DNA of 64,000 nt from Acidimicrobiia bacterium (GCA_026002935.1 BPGH01000001.1:1599965-1663964), one strand, 5' to 3'; positions 1 through 8,991 are shown, counted from the first letter of the stretch. Notes: generated from the letters alone by a model not told the origin. Made by a program: numbers and translations.

Positions 1-2
1 GG

Positions 3-299
3 TTCTTCGACTGCAACCGCTCGCTCACCGGGATGCAGATCGAGACGTACCGCTCGCCGGCCGACGCGGCGGGCGACCGCCCCCCCGACGTGCTCGCGCG
101 GCGGCTGTTCGGGCTCGGCGCCCGGGCCGTGACCGTGTACTCCAACGTCGTCACCGTCGAGGCGCCCGCCGAGCGGTGGGCGGAGCTCGAGCCGGCGGCC
201 GAGCGCACGATCGCGCACCTCTTCGAGTTCTACGGCGCGGACGCCGGCTGGTCCTTCGAGGCGCGCGGCGTCGAGCCGAGGCCGTCACCCGTCCAGTAG
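3..299 (+). CDS. C-terminal part of an Nfu_N-like small protein (gene cut by window edge)
   Basis: The reading frame is already open at the first bases of the window and ends at a TAG, so the true start lies upstream. The visible 98 residues include a stretch (about residues 28-60) with the pattern 'ARRLFGLG ... VTVYSNVVTVEAPAERWAEL', which resembles the N-terminal scaffold domain of Nfu/NifU proteins: a short helix, a strand, then a helix rich in charged residues. The C-terminal NifU iron-sulfur domain with its CxxC is absent, so this may be a stand-alone Nfu_N-type protein. It lies about 20 bp upstream of the LexA palindrome of the imuA' promoter and is not part of that operon. The family call is tentative. 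Confidence 0.45.
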   Translation, partial: FFDCNRSLTGMQIETYRSPADAAGDRPPDVLARRLFGLGARAVTVYSNVVTVEAPAERWAELEPAAERTIAHLFEFYGADAGWSFEARGVEPRPSPVQ

Positions 300-316
300 C
301 CGTCGCCCCGCCCTTG

Positions 317-342
317 CGGTACCGAACACGTGTTCGGTACCG
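317..342. promoter_or_regulatory. LexA/SOS box upstream of imuA'
   Basis: A perfect 26-bp palindrome is centred between 329 and 330. Its core CGAACACGTGTTCG (323-336) matches the actinobacterial LexA consensus CGAAC-N4-GTTCG. The arms extend the symmetry with GGTACC on both sides. The 3' edge of the core is 13 bp from the imuA' ATG, so the mRNA is probably leaderless or nearly so. Confidence 0.88.
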
Positions 343-349
343 TCGGGCC

Positions 350-991
350 ATGGCCGGGGCGGAGGGACGCGGGCCGGCCGGGGCCGGGCCGGTGGTGCGG
401 GACCTCGCCGCGCGCGTCCGTCCCGCGGTCGCCGCGGGGGCGCGTGCCCTGCGGGTCACCGGCCCGCTCGCCGGGCTCGTCCCGGGCGGGGGGATCCGGC
501 GCGGCGCCACGGTCGCCGTCGACGGCCCGCCCGGCACGGGCGTCACGACGGCCGCGCTGGCGCTCGCGGCCGCGGCGACCGCCGCGGGGGAGTGGGCCGC
601 CGTCGTCGACCCGCCGGGCACGCTGGGGGCGCTCGCGGCGGCCGCGGCCGGGGTCGACCTCGACCGGTGCGCGGTCGTGCGCCACGTCCCCGCCGACCGC
701 TGGCCGGCCGTGGTGGCCGCCCTGCTCGACGGCGTCGCGCTCGTCGCCGCGTCCGTGCCGCCGCGGCTGCGGCCGGGCGACGCCCGCCGGCTGGTGGCGC
801 GCGCCCGCGAGCGCGCCGCGGTGCTCGTCGTCACGGGACCGTGGCCGGTCGAGGCCGCGGTGCGCCTGCACACGGAGGCGGGCGCGTGGGCGCGCACGGC
901 GAGCGGCCTGCTGCACGCGCGTGGCCTGCACGCGCGCGTGGAGGTGCACGGCACGCCCGCGCCGGTGCGGCTGCACGCGGCCGCGGGATGA
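350..991 (+). CDS. imuA': ImuA' (RecA/SulA-like subunit of the mutasome)
   Basis: A 213-residue protein in the position and style of actinobacterial ImuA', the RecA-fold accessory factor that works with ImuB and DnaE2 in damage-induced translesion synthesis. Around residues 40-70 there is a RecA-like core with a degenerate P-loop (VDGPPGTGVTTAALAL), followed by Ala-rich strands. ATG 350 is chosen because the LexA palindrome lies directly upstream; longer readings would run through the operator. The stop overlaps the imuB start as ATGA (988-991), implying translational coupling. The gene is intact and, like its neighbours, extremely GC-rich. The known family role is bridging ImuB and DnaE2; whether this protein binds ATP cannot be told from the sequence. 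Confidence 0.85.
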   Translation: MAGAEGRGPAGAGPVVRDLAARVRPAVAAGARALRVTGPLAGLVPGGGIRRGATVAVDGPPGTGVTTAALALAAAATAAGEWAAVVDPPGTLGALAAAAAGVDLDRCAVVRHVPADRWPAVVAALLDGVALVAASVPPRLRPGDARRLVARARERAAVLVVTGPWPVEAAVRLHTEAGAWARTASGLLHARGLHARVEVHGTPAPVRLHAAAG

Positions 992-2655
992 CGGGACGGG
1001 CGGTGGCCGCGACGCGCACCTGCTGCGTGTGGTGCCCCGACTGGCCGGTGGTCGCGCACCGCCGCCGCACCCCGGCCCTGGTGGGGGTGCCGGTCGTCGT
1101 GCGCGAACGGGTGGGGGCCCGCGACGTCGTGCGCGCCGCGTCGGCCGAGGCCCGCGCGGAGGGGGTGCGGCGCGGGATGCGCCGGCGCGAGGCCGAGGCC
1201 CGGTGCCCGGCCGCCGTCGTCGTCGACGCCGACCCGGCGCTCGAGGCGCGCGCGTTCGAGGCCGTCGCCCGGGCCGTCGAGCGGATCACGCCCCGCGTCG
1301 TGCTCGACCGGCCGGGCCGGTGCTCGTTCCCGACGCGGGGGCCGTCCCGCTACTTCGGGGGTGATGACGCGCTCGCCGCACGCGTGCGCGCCGGCGTCTC
1401 GGCGGTGCTCGGGGGTGCGGGCGACGTGCGCGTCGGCATCGCGGACGGGGTGTTCGCGGCCGCGCTCGCCGCCCGCCGCGACGCGGTCGTGCCCCCCGGC
1501 GGGTCGGCCGCGTTCCTCGCGCCGTGGCCGGTGGCGGTGCTGTTCGGCGACGACGACGGCGGCGGGGACGGGCGGGCGCAGCTCCTGGTGCGGCTCGGGC
1601 TGCGCACGGTGGGCGACGTCGCCGCGCTCTCGCGCGGTGCGGTCGTCGCGCGCTTCGGCGCACCGGGAGAGGGGTTCCACCGGCTCGCCCGCGGCGAGGA
1701 CGCCGGGCCGCCGGTGCTCGTCACGCCGCCGCCCGATCTCGTCGAGCACGTCGTGCTCGACCCGCCGGCCGCGCGCGTCGACGTCGCCGCCTTCGCCGCC
1801 AAGGGCCTCGCCGACCGGCTGCTCGCCCGGCTCTCGGCACGGGGCCTCGCGTGCACGCGGGTGGTCGTGGAGGCGGAGACCGAGCACGGCGAGCGGCTCG
1901 CGCGCTGCTGGCGGCACGACGGCGCGCTGACGCCGGCGGCGCTCGCCGAGCGCGTGCGCTGGCAGCTCGACGGCTGGCTCGCCGCGGCCGGCGGCCCGCG
2001 CGGCGAGGGGGCCGAGGGGGTCGACGACACCACGGGCGGGCTGACCGGGTTGCGGCTCGTGCCCGACGAGGTCGTCCCGGCCGGCGGCCGCCAGCTCGGG
2101 TTCTGGGGCGGCGACCAGGCCGCGCGCGACCGCGCCGACCGGGTGCTCGCGCGCGTGCAGGGGATGCTCGGCCCCGAGGCGGTCGTCACCGCGGTCGTGC
2201 AGGGCGGGCGCACCCCGGCCGAGCAGGTGCGGTGGGTGCCCTGGGGCGAGCCGCGCGAGCCCGAGCGGCCGCCGGCGGCCGGGACCCCGGTGCCGGGCGG
2301 CGCGGAGGCGCCGGGCTGGCCGGGCGCGCTGCCGCCCCCGTACCCGGCGCGGGTGTTCGTCCCGCCGGTCGCGGCGCAGCTCCTCGACGCCGCGGGCCGG
2401 CCGGTGACGGTGGGGGGCCGGGGCGAGCAGTCCGCGGCCCCCGCGACGCTGCGCAGCGCGGTCCTGCCCGGCGGCGGCGGCCCCGTGCGCGCGTGGGCGG
2501 GGCCCTGGGCCCACGACGTGCGCTGGTGGGACCCGCGGGCGCGCCGGCGGCGCGCGCTGTGGCAGGTGGTGGTGGCCACCGCGGCCGCCGGCGACGTCGC
2601 GTGCCTCGTCGCGGTCGAGCGCGGCGCGGCCGGGGTCGAGGCGCTCTACGACTGA
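988..2655 (+). CDS. imuB: ImuB, catalytically inactive Y-family polymerase homolog
   Basis: A 555-residue protein of the DinB/ImuB family. It opens with the ImuB signature CCVWCPDWPV (about residues 12-21), where active Y-family polymerases have an acidic catalytic residue, and ends with a typical ImuB tail (CLVAVERG...VEALYD). The middle has the palm/finger-like region and the little-finger segment, followed by a Pro/Gly-rich linker of the kind that contacts the beta clamp and ImuA'. In the known pathway ImuB is a non-catalytic adaptor that recruits DnaE2 to the clamp. It is expressed with imuA' from the upstream LexA site through the ATGA overlap. No frame break is visible. dnaE2, the third member, lies beyond a short minus-strand insertion. 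Confidence 0.9.
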   Translation: MTGRAVAATRTCCVWCPDWPVVAHRRRTPALVGVPVVVRERVGARDVVRAASAEARAEGVRRGMRRREAEARCPAAVVVDADPALEARAFEAVARAVERITPRVVLDRPGRCSFPTRGPSRYFGGDDALAARVRAGVSAVLGGAGDVRVGIADGVFAAALAARRDAVVPPGGSAAFLAPWPVAVLFGDDDGGGDGRAQLLVRLGLRTVGDVAALSRGAVVARFGAPGEGFHRLARGEDAGPPVLVTPPPDLVEHVVLDPPAARVDVAAFAAKGLADRLLARLSARGLACTRVVVEAETEHGERLARCWRHDGALTPAALAERVRWQLDGWLAAAGGPRGEGAEGVDDTTGGLTGLRLVPDEVVPAGGRQLGFWGGDQAARDRADRVLARVQGMLGPEAVVTAVVQGGRTPAEQVRWVPWGEPREPERPPAAGTPVPGGAEAPGWPGALPPPYPARVFVPPVAAQLLDAAGRPVTVGGRGEQSAAPATLRSAVLPGGGGPVRAWAGPWAHDVRWWDPRARRRRALWQVVVATAAAGDVACLVAVERGAAGVEALYD

Positions 2656-2726
2656 GGAGGCTCAGCGAGCGTGGTGAAGATGCGCGGCGCGTCGAGCGGC
2701 CGGACCCGGGAGGTCCAGGCGCTCAT
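2646..2726 (-). pseudogene. Truncated nucleotidyltransferase (toxin-like) gene start
   Basis: The ATG at 2726 overlaps the TGA of the upstream HTH gene as ATGA, the same coupling as the intact HTH/nucleotidyltransferase pair at 6620-7497. The 26 residues (ending RPLDAPRIFTTLAEPPQS) resemble the first helix of MNT-type nucleotidyltransferases, after which one expects a GG...DxD core. Instead a stop codon appears and the sequence runs into the 3' end of imuB. I read it as the remnant of a toxin-like partner cut off when the module met imuB. It is too short to be certain. Confidence 0.45.
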
Positions 2727-3028
2727 CGCCACGAGGCCGCCAGTTCGCTCGCCGAGCGTACGGCCGCGAGCCGTTCCTCGAACGTGAGGTGGCCCCACTC
2801 GACGCGCCCGGCCCAGTCGATCTCGGTGATCCGGATCCGGAGCTCGTAGCCGCAGGCCTCGACGAGACGGTTCAGCAGCTCGAGGGTCGGCTCCATGCGT
2901 CCCCGCTCGACGCGGGCGACGGTGGAGGGTGAGACGCCGGCACGCGCGGCGAGTGCCCGTTGGTCGAGCCCCGCCCGCCGCCGGGCCTCCCGGCTGATCG
3001 CGTACGCCGCCGACACCCTTGCGGGCAT
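2723..3028 (-). CDS. XRE-family HTH regulator (antitoxin-like)
   Basis: A 101-residue protein with a clear Cro/C1-type helix-turn-helix at about residues 10-62 (QRALAARAGVSPSTVARVERG), then a short C-terminal extension (EIDWAGRVEWGHLTFEERL). This layout is common for the DNA-binding partner of nucleotidyltransferase-type toxin-antitoxin pairs. It is divergent from dnaE2 and shares with it the intergenic LexA box at 3059-3072. An alternative ATG at 3058 would add ten residues but would start right at the edge of the LexA box, so 3028 is preferred. Its partner gene downstream is reduced to a short remnant, so this is an orphan antitoxin-like regulator lodged inside the SOS cassette. Confidence 0.7.
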   Translation of the reverse strand: MPARVSAAYAISREARRRAGLDQRALAARAGVSPSTVARVERGRMEPTLELLNRLVEACGYELRIRITEIDWAGRVEWGHLTFEERLAAVRSASELAASWR

Positions 3029-3058
3029 CTCCGCGGGCAGTGTCGCGCTCTGGCGCAT

Positions 3059-3072
3059 CGAACACGTGTTCG
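3059..3072. promoter_or_regulatory. LexA/SOS box between the HTH gene and dnaE2
   Basis: The same 14-bp core CGAACACGTGTTCG as upstream of imuA'. Only the right flank keeps the GGTACC extension, so symmetry is shorter than at 317-342. It lies 17 bp before a GTG at 3089 and 35 bp before the GTG at 3107 of dnaE2, and 31 bp before the divergent HTH start. LexA may therefore repress both directions. Confidence 0.85.
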
Positions 3073-3106
3073 GTACCGTGGCGGGCCCGTGCGGAGAGGG
3101 GCCCCG

Positions 3107-6100
3107 GTGGAGCCGTCGTACGCCGAGCTGCACTGCCACTCCAACTTCTCGTTCCTCGACGGGGCCAGCCACCCCGAGGAGCTGGTCGAGGAGGCCGCGC
3201 GCCTGGGGCTGGCGGCGCTGGCGCTCACCGACCACGACGGCTTCTACGGCGCGGTGCGCTTCGCCGGCGTCGCCCGCGAGGTCGGCCTGCCCACGGTGTT
3301 CGGCGCGGAGCTGACGCTCGACGCGCCCCGCCGCCCTCCGCAGCGGTCGCGCCGACCCGCCCGGCACGCACCTCGTGGTGCTCGCCGAGGGGCCGCTCGG
3401 GTACGCGCGGCTCGCGCGCGCGATCAGCGCCGCGCAGCTCGCGGGGGAGAAGGGCGCGCCGCGCACGACGCTCGCGCAGCTCGCCGACGCGGCGGCGGCC
3501 CCCGTGCACGGCCACGGCCCGAAGCCCCGGCAACGACCACTGGTTCGTGCTCACCGGCTGCCGCAAGGGCCCGGTGCCGGCCGCGCTCCAGCGCGACGGC
3601 CCGGCCGCGGCGGAGCGCGCCCTGCGCGGGCTCGTCGACGCGTTCGGCCGTGACCGCGTCCTCGTCGAGCTGTGGGACCACGGCGACCCGCTCGACCGGC
3701 ACCGCAACGACGCGCTCGCGCAGGTGGCGGTGCGCGCCGGGGTCGAGGTGGTCGCGACCAACAACGTCCACTACGCGACCCCGGCGCGCCGCCCGCTCGC
3801 GACCGCGCTCGCCGCGGTGCGTGCCCGCCGGTCGCTCGACGAGATCGACGGCTGGTTGCCCGCGGCGCCGTTCGCCCACCTCCGTTCGCCCGCCGAGCAG
3901 ACGCGCCGGTTCGCGCGCTGGCCGGGTGCGGTCGAGCGCACGGTCGAGATCGCCCGCACGTGCGCGTTCGACCTGCGGCTCGCGGCGCCGCGCCTGCCCG
4001 ACCACCCGGTCCCCGACGGCCACACGGAGATGTCGTGGCTGCGCGAGCTCGTGCGGCGCGGCGCGGCCGTCCACTACCCGCCGACCCACCCGCGCCACGC
4101 CGAGGCGATGCGCCAGATCGACCACGAGCTGGCGGTGATCGAGCAGCTCGGGTTCCCCGGGTACTTCCTCGTGCTGCACGACATCGTCGAGTTCTGTCGC
4201 CGCAGCGACATCTACTGCCAGGGCCGCGGGAGCGCGGCCAACAGCGCGGTCTGCTACGCGCTCGGCGTCACCAAGGCCGACGCCGTCTCGCTCGGCCTGC
4301 TGTTCGAGCGGTTCCTGTCGCCCGAGCGCGAGGGCCCGCCCGACATCGACCTCGACATCGAGCACCAGCGCCGCGAGGAGGTCATCCAGTACGTGTACGA
4401 GCGCCACGGGCGCGAGCGCGCCGCGCAGGTCGCGAACGTGGTGACCTACCGCCCGCGCAGCGCGTTGCGCGAGATGGCCAAGGCGGTCGGGCTCCCGCCC
4501 GGCCGGGCCGACGCGCTCGGCAAGTGGGTCGACCGCTGGGCGGCGGGCCCCGAGGCGTTCGCGGAGCTCACCGCCACGCTCGCGCCCGGGGACGACCGCG
4601 CCGCGGCCGCGGCCACCACCACCGGGACCCCCCTCCGGCCGGGGGGCCGGGCGGCGCGCGCGGTGCGGCGGTTCGAGCGGACCGCGCGCGACGCGTGGCG
4701 CGACGGCGCGGTGATCGACGCCCTCGAACCCGACGCCGCGGATCCCGCCGCCACCCGGCCGCCGCCGATCCCGCCGCTCGCGCTCGCGCTCGCGTCCGAG
4801 GTGATCGACTTCCCGCGCCACCTCGGCATCCACTCCGGCGGCATGGTGATGGCCGACCGGCCGCTCGTCGAGTACTGCCCGGTCGAGTGGGCGCGCATGG
4901 AGGGCCGCTCGGTGCTCCAGTGGGACAAGGACGACTGCGCGGCCGCGGGGCTCGTCAAGTTCGACCTGCTCGGCCTGGGCATGCTCACGATGCTGCACCT
5001 CGCGGTCGACCTGATCCGCGAGCACGAGGGTGTCGACGTCGACCTCGCGACGATCCCCCAGGAGGACGAGGTCTACGACCTGTTGTGCGCGGCCGACACC
5101 GTCGGCGTCTTCCAGGTCGAGAGCCGTGCGCAGATGGCGACCCTGCCGCGCCTGCGGCCGCGGTGCTTCTACGACCTCGTCGTGGAGGTCGCGCTGATCC
5201 GGCCCGGCCCGATCCAGGGCGGTTCGGTGCACCCGTACCTGCGCCGCCGCAACGGGGAGGAGGAGGTCACCTATCCCGCACCCGCTCACGAGGCCGGCGC
5301 TGGAGAAGACGCTGGGGGTGCCGCTGTTCCAGGAGCAGCTCATGCAGCTCGCGGTCGACTGCGCGGGGTTCAGCGCGGCGGAGGCCGACCAGCTCCGCCA
5401 GGCGATGGGCTCGAAGCGCTCGCACGCGCGCATGGAGCGGATGCGGGACCGGCTCCTGCGCGGGATGGCCGAGCGCGGCATCGACGGGCCGACCGCGGCC
5501 CTGATCTACGAGAAGCTGCAGGCGTTCGCCGACTTCGGGTTCCCCGAGAGCCACTCGGTGAGCTTCGCCTACCTCGTGTACGCGAGCGCGTGGGTCAAGT
5601 ACCACTACCCGGCGGAGTTCGCGGCGGCGCTGCTGAACGCGCAACCGATGGGCTTCTACTCGCCGCACACGATCGTGCGCGACGCGCGCCGCCACGGTGT
5701 GCAGGTGCTCGGGCCCGACCTCGCGCGCTCCCGCCGGGACGCGACCCTCGAGCCCCGCACCGACGACGTCGAGCCGGTCGGCCGGCCGTGGCGCGGCTTC
5801 CACGCCGAGCCGTCGCACCTCGCGGTCCGGCTCGGGTTGCGGGCCGTGCGCGGGCTGCACGACGCGCTGCTCGACCGGATCGACGACGAGCGCGCGGTCC
5901 GGCCGTTCGCCGACCTCGAGGACTTCGTGCGCCGCACGGGCGCGACCGTCGACCAGGTCGAGGCGCTCGCCACCGCCGGGGCGTTCGAGCAGTGCTTCGG
6001 CCAGTCGCGGCGCGCCGCGCTGTGGGCCGCGGGCGCGGCCGGCGCCGCCCGCCCGCTCGTGCGGCGCGACGGCACGGTCGTGGAGACGCTGCCCGGCGTG

Positions 6101-6553
6101 ACCACCGGCACGGAGGCGCCGCAACTGCCGGGGATGACCGAGCCCGAGACGGTGGCGGCCGACCTGTGGGCCACCGGCATCTCGGTCGGGAAGCACCCCA
6201 CCGAGTTCGTGCGCGAGGAGCTCGCCCGCCAGGGGGTCGTGACCGCCGCCGACCTGCGCGTGCTGCCCGACCGGTCGGTCGTCGAGGTCGCGGGGATCGT
6301 GACCCACCGCCAGCAACCGGCGACCGCGAAGGGCACGGTGTTCCTCAACCTCGAGGACGAGACGGGCCTCGTCAACGTGATCTGCACGAAGGGGGTGTGG
6401 TCGCGCTTTCGGATCGTGGCCCGCAGCTCGCCCGCGCTGCGCGTGCGCGGGGTGCTCGAGCGCCACCAGGGGGTCGTCAACCTGGTCGCCGGGCGCATCA
6501 CCCGGCTGCCGATCAGCCTCGCGGCCGGCCTGCGGTCGCGCGACTTCCGCTGA
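3107..6553 (+). CDS. dnaE2: DnaE2 error-prone DNA polymerase III alpha subunit (three frame breaks)
   Basis: About 1,148 residues in total, the usual DnaE2 length. It begins with a PHP domain (YAELHCHSNFSFLDGAS), continues with the C-family polymerase core (QGRGSAANSAVCYALG, PPDIDLDIEHQRREEVIQY, HLGIHSGGMV, FDLLGLGMLT) and ends with the OB-fold region (VEVAGIVTHRQQPATAKGT, FLNLEDETGLVNV). The product extends primers over lesions together with ImuA' and ImuB. The reading frame breaks near 3347-3350, near 3526 and at 5275-5278. At the last site a tyrosine codon is followed by CCCG and then CAC, so removing one base restores conserved sequence. Because conservation continues on both sides of each break, I treat the breaks as probable consensus errors. 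GTG 3107 or GTG 3089 could be the start. Confidence 0.85.
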
Positions 6554-6619
6554 GGGCCTCGCCGCAAACCCGGCCGCCGGCCGACCCCCGAGACATAGAC
6601 GATTCGATATGCTCGGGGG

Positions 6620-6952
6620 GTGACCACGCCGCCGGCGCTGATCCGGGCGGTCCGCCGCCGCAACGGGCTGACCCAGCGTGAGCTCGCACGCCGCGCGGGG
6701 ACGACCCAACCCGTCGTCTCCGCCTACGAGCACGGCCGGCGCGACCCGAGCCTCGGCACCCTGCGCCGCCTGGTCGAGGCCGCCGGGGAGCGGGTCGTGC
6801 TCGACGCGCGGCGGCCCGGCCCCGACGTCCCGCCCGCGCGCGACGACGCCGAGCGCGCCCGCCGCCTGCTCGACGTGCTCTCGCTGGTCGACGCGATCGC
6901 CCCGGTGCCGCGGTCGACCAGGCTGCACGCGCCGCGCCTGGTCTCGACGTGA
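6620..6952 (+). CDS. XRE-family HTH antitoxin-like protein
   Basis: A 110-residue protein with an XRE helix-turn-helix at about residues 6-62 (TQRELARRAGTTQPVVSAYEHGRRDPS) and a C-terminal helical tail that could hold the toxin. The GTG start directly follows a G-run, and a TATGCT -10-like element at 6608-6613 lies only 6 bp upstream, suggesting a leaderless transcript. Its TGA overlaps the next start as GTGA (6949-6952). This is the standard arrangement of HTH plus nucleotidyltransferase toxin-antitoxin operons. It is 66 bp downstream of dnaE2 on the same strand but appears to have its own promoter. The decayed minus-strand pair at 2646-3028 is of the same type. Confidence 0.72.
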   Translation: MTTPPALIRAVRRRNGLTQRELARRAGTTQPVVSAYEHGRRDPSLGTLRRLVEAAGERVVLDARRPGPDVPPARDDAERARRLLDVLSLVDAIAPVPRSTRLHAPRLVST

Positions 6953-7497
6953 CCCAGCTGACGCTGGCCGAGCGGATCGTCGCGATCCACGAGTCGCTGC
7001 ACGCCGTTCCGCACGCGTTCGGCGGCGCGCTCGCCCTCGCGTACTACGCGGAGCCGCGCGCGACGGTCGACGTCGACCTGAACGTCTTCGTCCCGCCCGA
7101 CCGCTACGACGACGTCGCCGGCCCGCTCGCGGCCCTTGGTGCCGCGAGTGACGACCCGTCGGTGCGCGAGCTCGTGCGGCGCGACGGGCAGGCGCGGGTC
7201 ATATGGGACGCGACGCCGATCGACCTCTTCTTCGCCTACGACCGCTTCCACGCCGCGGCCGCGGCCGCGACCCGCACCGTCCCGTTCGGGCCGACCACCA
7301 TCCCGATCCTGTCGGCGGCGCACCTCGTGGTGTGCAAGGCCGTGTTCGACCGCCCGCGCGACTGGGTCGACGTCGAGGCGATGCTCGCGGCCGGTGCCGA
7401 GATCGACGTGGCGGAGGCGCTGCGGTGGGTGGGCCGGGTCACCGGCGACGCGGACCCGCGCTACGAGCGCCTCGTCGCGGTGCTCACGCGCCGCTGA
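6949..7497 (+). CDS. Nucleotidyltransferase-fold (AbiEii/MNT-like) toxin candidate
   Basis: A 182-residue protein with a nucleotidyltransferase-like core: GG at residues 25-26 in AFGGALALAYY, followed by the acidic pair D41/D43 in VDVDLNVFV, and a later segment DATPIDLFFAYDRF that supplies a possible third acidic residue. The C-terminal half (HLVVCKAVFDRPRDWVDVEAML) is typical of small nucleotidyltransferase proteins encoded next to HTH antitoxins. The GTGA overlap with the HTH gene supports co-translation as a toxin-antitoxin unit. Known members modify tRNA or proteins by NMP transfer, but the target here cannot be inferred. It could also be an inactive NTase-fold protein of another role. 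Confidence 0.65.
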   Translation: MTQLTLAERIVAIHESLHAVPHAFGGALALAYYAEPRATVDVDLNVFVPPDRYDDVAGPLAALGAASDDPSVRELVRRDGQARVIWDATPIDLFFAYDRFHAAAAAATRTVPFGPTTIPILSAAHLVVCKAVFDRPRDWVDVEAMLAAGAEIDVAEALRWVGRVTGDADPRYERLVAVLTRR

Positions 7498-7629
7498 CCG
7501 TGCGGGGACACGGTCGGTGTCCCGTGGCCAGCCGCAAGTGAGTGGTCACCGCGAGGGTTCGGCAGCGAGTGTCGGGCCGCTCCGGCCCCGCGCATCGCTC
7601 ACGACCCCGCGTGCCCGCGCGCCGCGTGG

Positions 7630-8554
7630 GGCGATGCGTTCGAGGCCCGCGACCCGCCGCTGCACCCGACGCCCGGCGCGACCGTCCATGAGGTCGAGAT
7701 GCGGGCCACCGAGGTCGAGCTCGAGATGGCCCCGGGTGTGCGGCAGGTGACGTGGACGTTCGACAATCAGGTCCCGGGGCCGACCCTGCGGGGCAAGGTC
7801 GGCGACGTCTTCCGCACCCGCCTCACCAACGACCGCGAGCTGCCGCACTCGATCGACTTCCACGCGCGCAAGGTCGCGTGGAACGACGAGATGCGCACGA
7901 TCCGGCCGGGCGAGTCGCTCGTGTACGAGTTCGAGGCGAAGCACACCAGCATCTTCATCACTGCGGTACGGCACCGGCGCTGCACCACATCGGGCTCGGC
8001 ATGTACGGCGCGATCGTCGTCGACCCGCCCGGCCTGCCGCCCGTCGACCACGAGTTCGTGTTCGTGCAGTCGGAGCTGTACGGCAGGCCGGCGGTGAAGG
8101 TGGCGACCCCGGAACAGATGGCGAACGAGGAGTGGGACGCGGTCGTGTTCAACGGCGTCGTGAACCAGTACCGCGACCGCCCGATCCAGGTCGGCGTCGG
8201 CGAGCGAGTGCGCGCGTGGGTGCTCGACGACGGACCGTCGGAGAACTCGTCGTTCCTCGTCGTCGGCACGGTGTTCGACACGGTCTTCAAGGAGGGCGAG
8301 TACCGCCTGCGCCCCGACGACGCGCGCGGAGGAGCGCAGGCCCTCGATCTCCAGCCCATGCAGGGCGGGTTCGTCGAGTTCACCCTCGACGAGGAGGGCA
8401 TGTACCCGATCGTGACCCACAAGTTCGCGAACGTGGCAAGGGCGCCCTCGGCCTGTTCCAGGTCGGTGACGGTCAGCCCGACGCGCCCACGCCCGTGATC
8501 GGTGCCGACGGCCGGCCGGTGACCCCGACGTCGGCCGGCGGGGCGGCGCACTGA
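7630..8554 (+). pseudogene. Multicopper oxidase/nitrite-reductase-like protein, left copy, broken
   Basis: Recognisable cupredoxin sequence: VTWTFDNQVPGPTLRGKVGD, the copper-ligand region LPHSIDFHA, then CGTAPALHHIGLGMYGAIVVDPP, and a second domain ending QPDAPTPVIGADGRPV before a TGA. The N-terminus has no visible signal peptide or convincing start codon, so the gene seems truncated at its 5' end. Two frame breaks are present. Near 7957-7960 the expected tyrosine-histidine-cysteine copper motif is damaged (one or four bases missing). At 8433-8435 one base is missing after a valine codon. Together with the next gene it forms the left of two homologous segments around the CRISPR island. It may be a true pseudogene rather than a sequencing artefact. 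Confidence 0.65.
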
Positions 8555-8727
8555 GGTGGCCCGGCCTCCGGCACCCGCGCCCGCCGCCCCGACGTCGTCG
8601 GCGCGCTCGCCGCCGTGGTCGTCGCGGGTGGTCTGGTGCTCGCGGCCTGGGCGCTGGCCCTCGTGGTCGTCGAGGGCGACGCGCCCGCACCGAGGACACT
8701 GTCGGCCGACGAGGCGGCCGCGTCCGG
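8474..8727 (+). repeat. Left copy of the segment duplicated around the CRISPR island
   Basis: This stretch (end of the multicopper oxidase, junction, and start of the cupredoxin gene) is closely similar, in the same orientation, to 24007-24267. Shared words include CCCGTGATCGGTGCCGACGG and GTGCTCGCCGCC-type sequence around the transmembrane segment. A second shared block is 8939-8981 versus about 24275-24318. Confidence 0.8.
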
Positions 8728-8991
8728 TGCTCCGATCGTCGAACTCGGCGAGATGTTCGTGCGCGGCGACCTCGAGGTCGAGGCGGGAAGGCCGGTCGCG
8801 GTGGTGAACCTGGCGTCGCGCCCCACAACCTCGCGGTCGAGGGCGGGCCGGTGACCCCGGTCCTCGACGGCGGTCAGGCCGTGGAGCTCGACGTGACGGG
8901 CCTCTCCCCCGGCAGCTACACGGTGTTCTGCACGATCGAGGGCCACCGTGCCGGCGGGATGGAGGCGCAGCTCGTCGTCGCCGGCGGGTGA
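8561..8991 (+). CDS. Membrane-anchored cupredoxin-like protein, left copy (one frame break)
   Basis: A short protein with one N-terminal transmembrane helix (AAVVVAGGLVLAAWALALVVV), a linker, then a plastocyanin/cupredoxin-like domain with the blue-copper pattern VAPHNLAVEG ... PGSYTVFCTIEGHRAGGM (His, Cys, His, Met ligands). One base is missing at a leucine codon at 8810-8812 (CT then GGC GTC), which separates the helix from the copper domain. No clean ATG is visible in the right frame near 8561, whereas the right copy at 24.1 kb has ATGCCG at the equivalent point. The start coordinate is therefore approximate. A role in electron transfer with the preceding multicopper oxidase is inferred from adjacency. 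Confidence 0.6.

Noticed and set aside
151..2579. Large minus-strand open frames opposite imuA'-imuB
   Set aside because: They are Arg/Pro/Ala-rich shadows caused by high GC content; the plus-strand genes have clear family motifs, a LexA site and an ATGA overlap.
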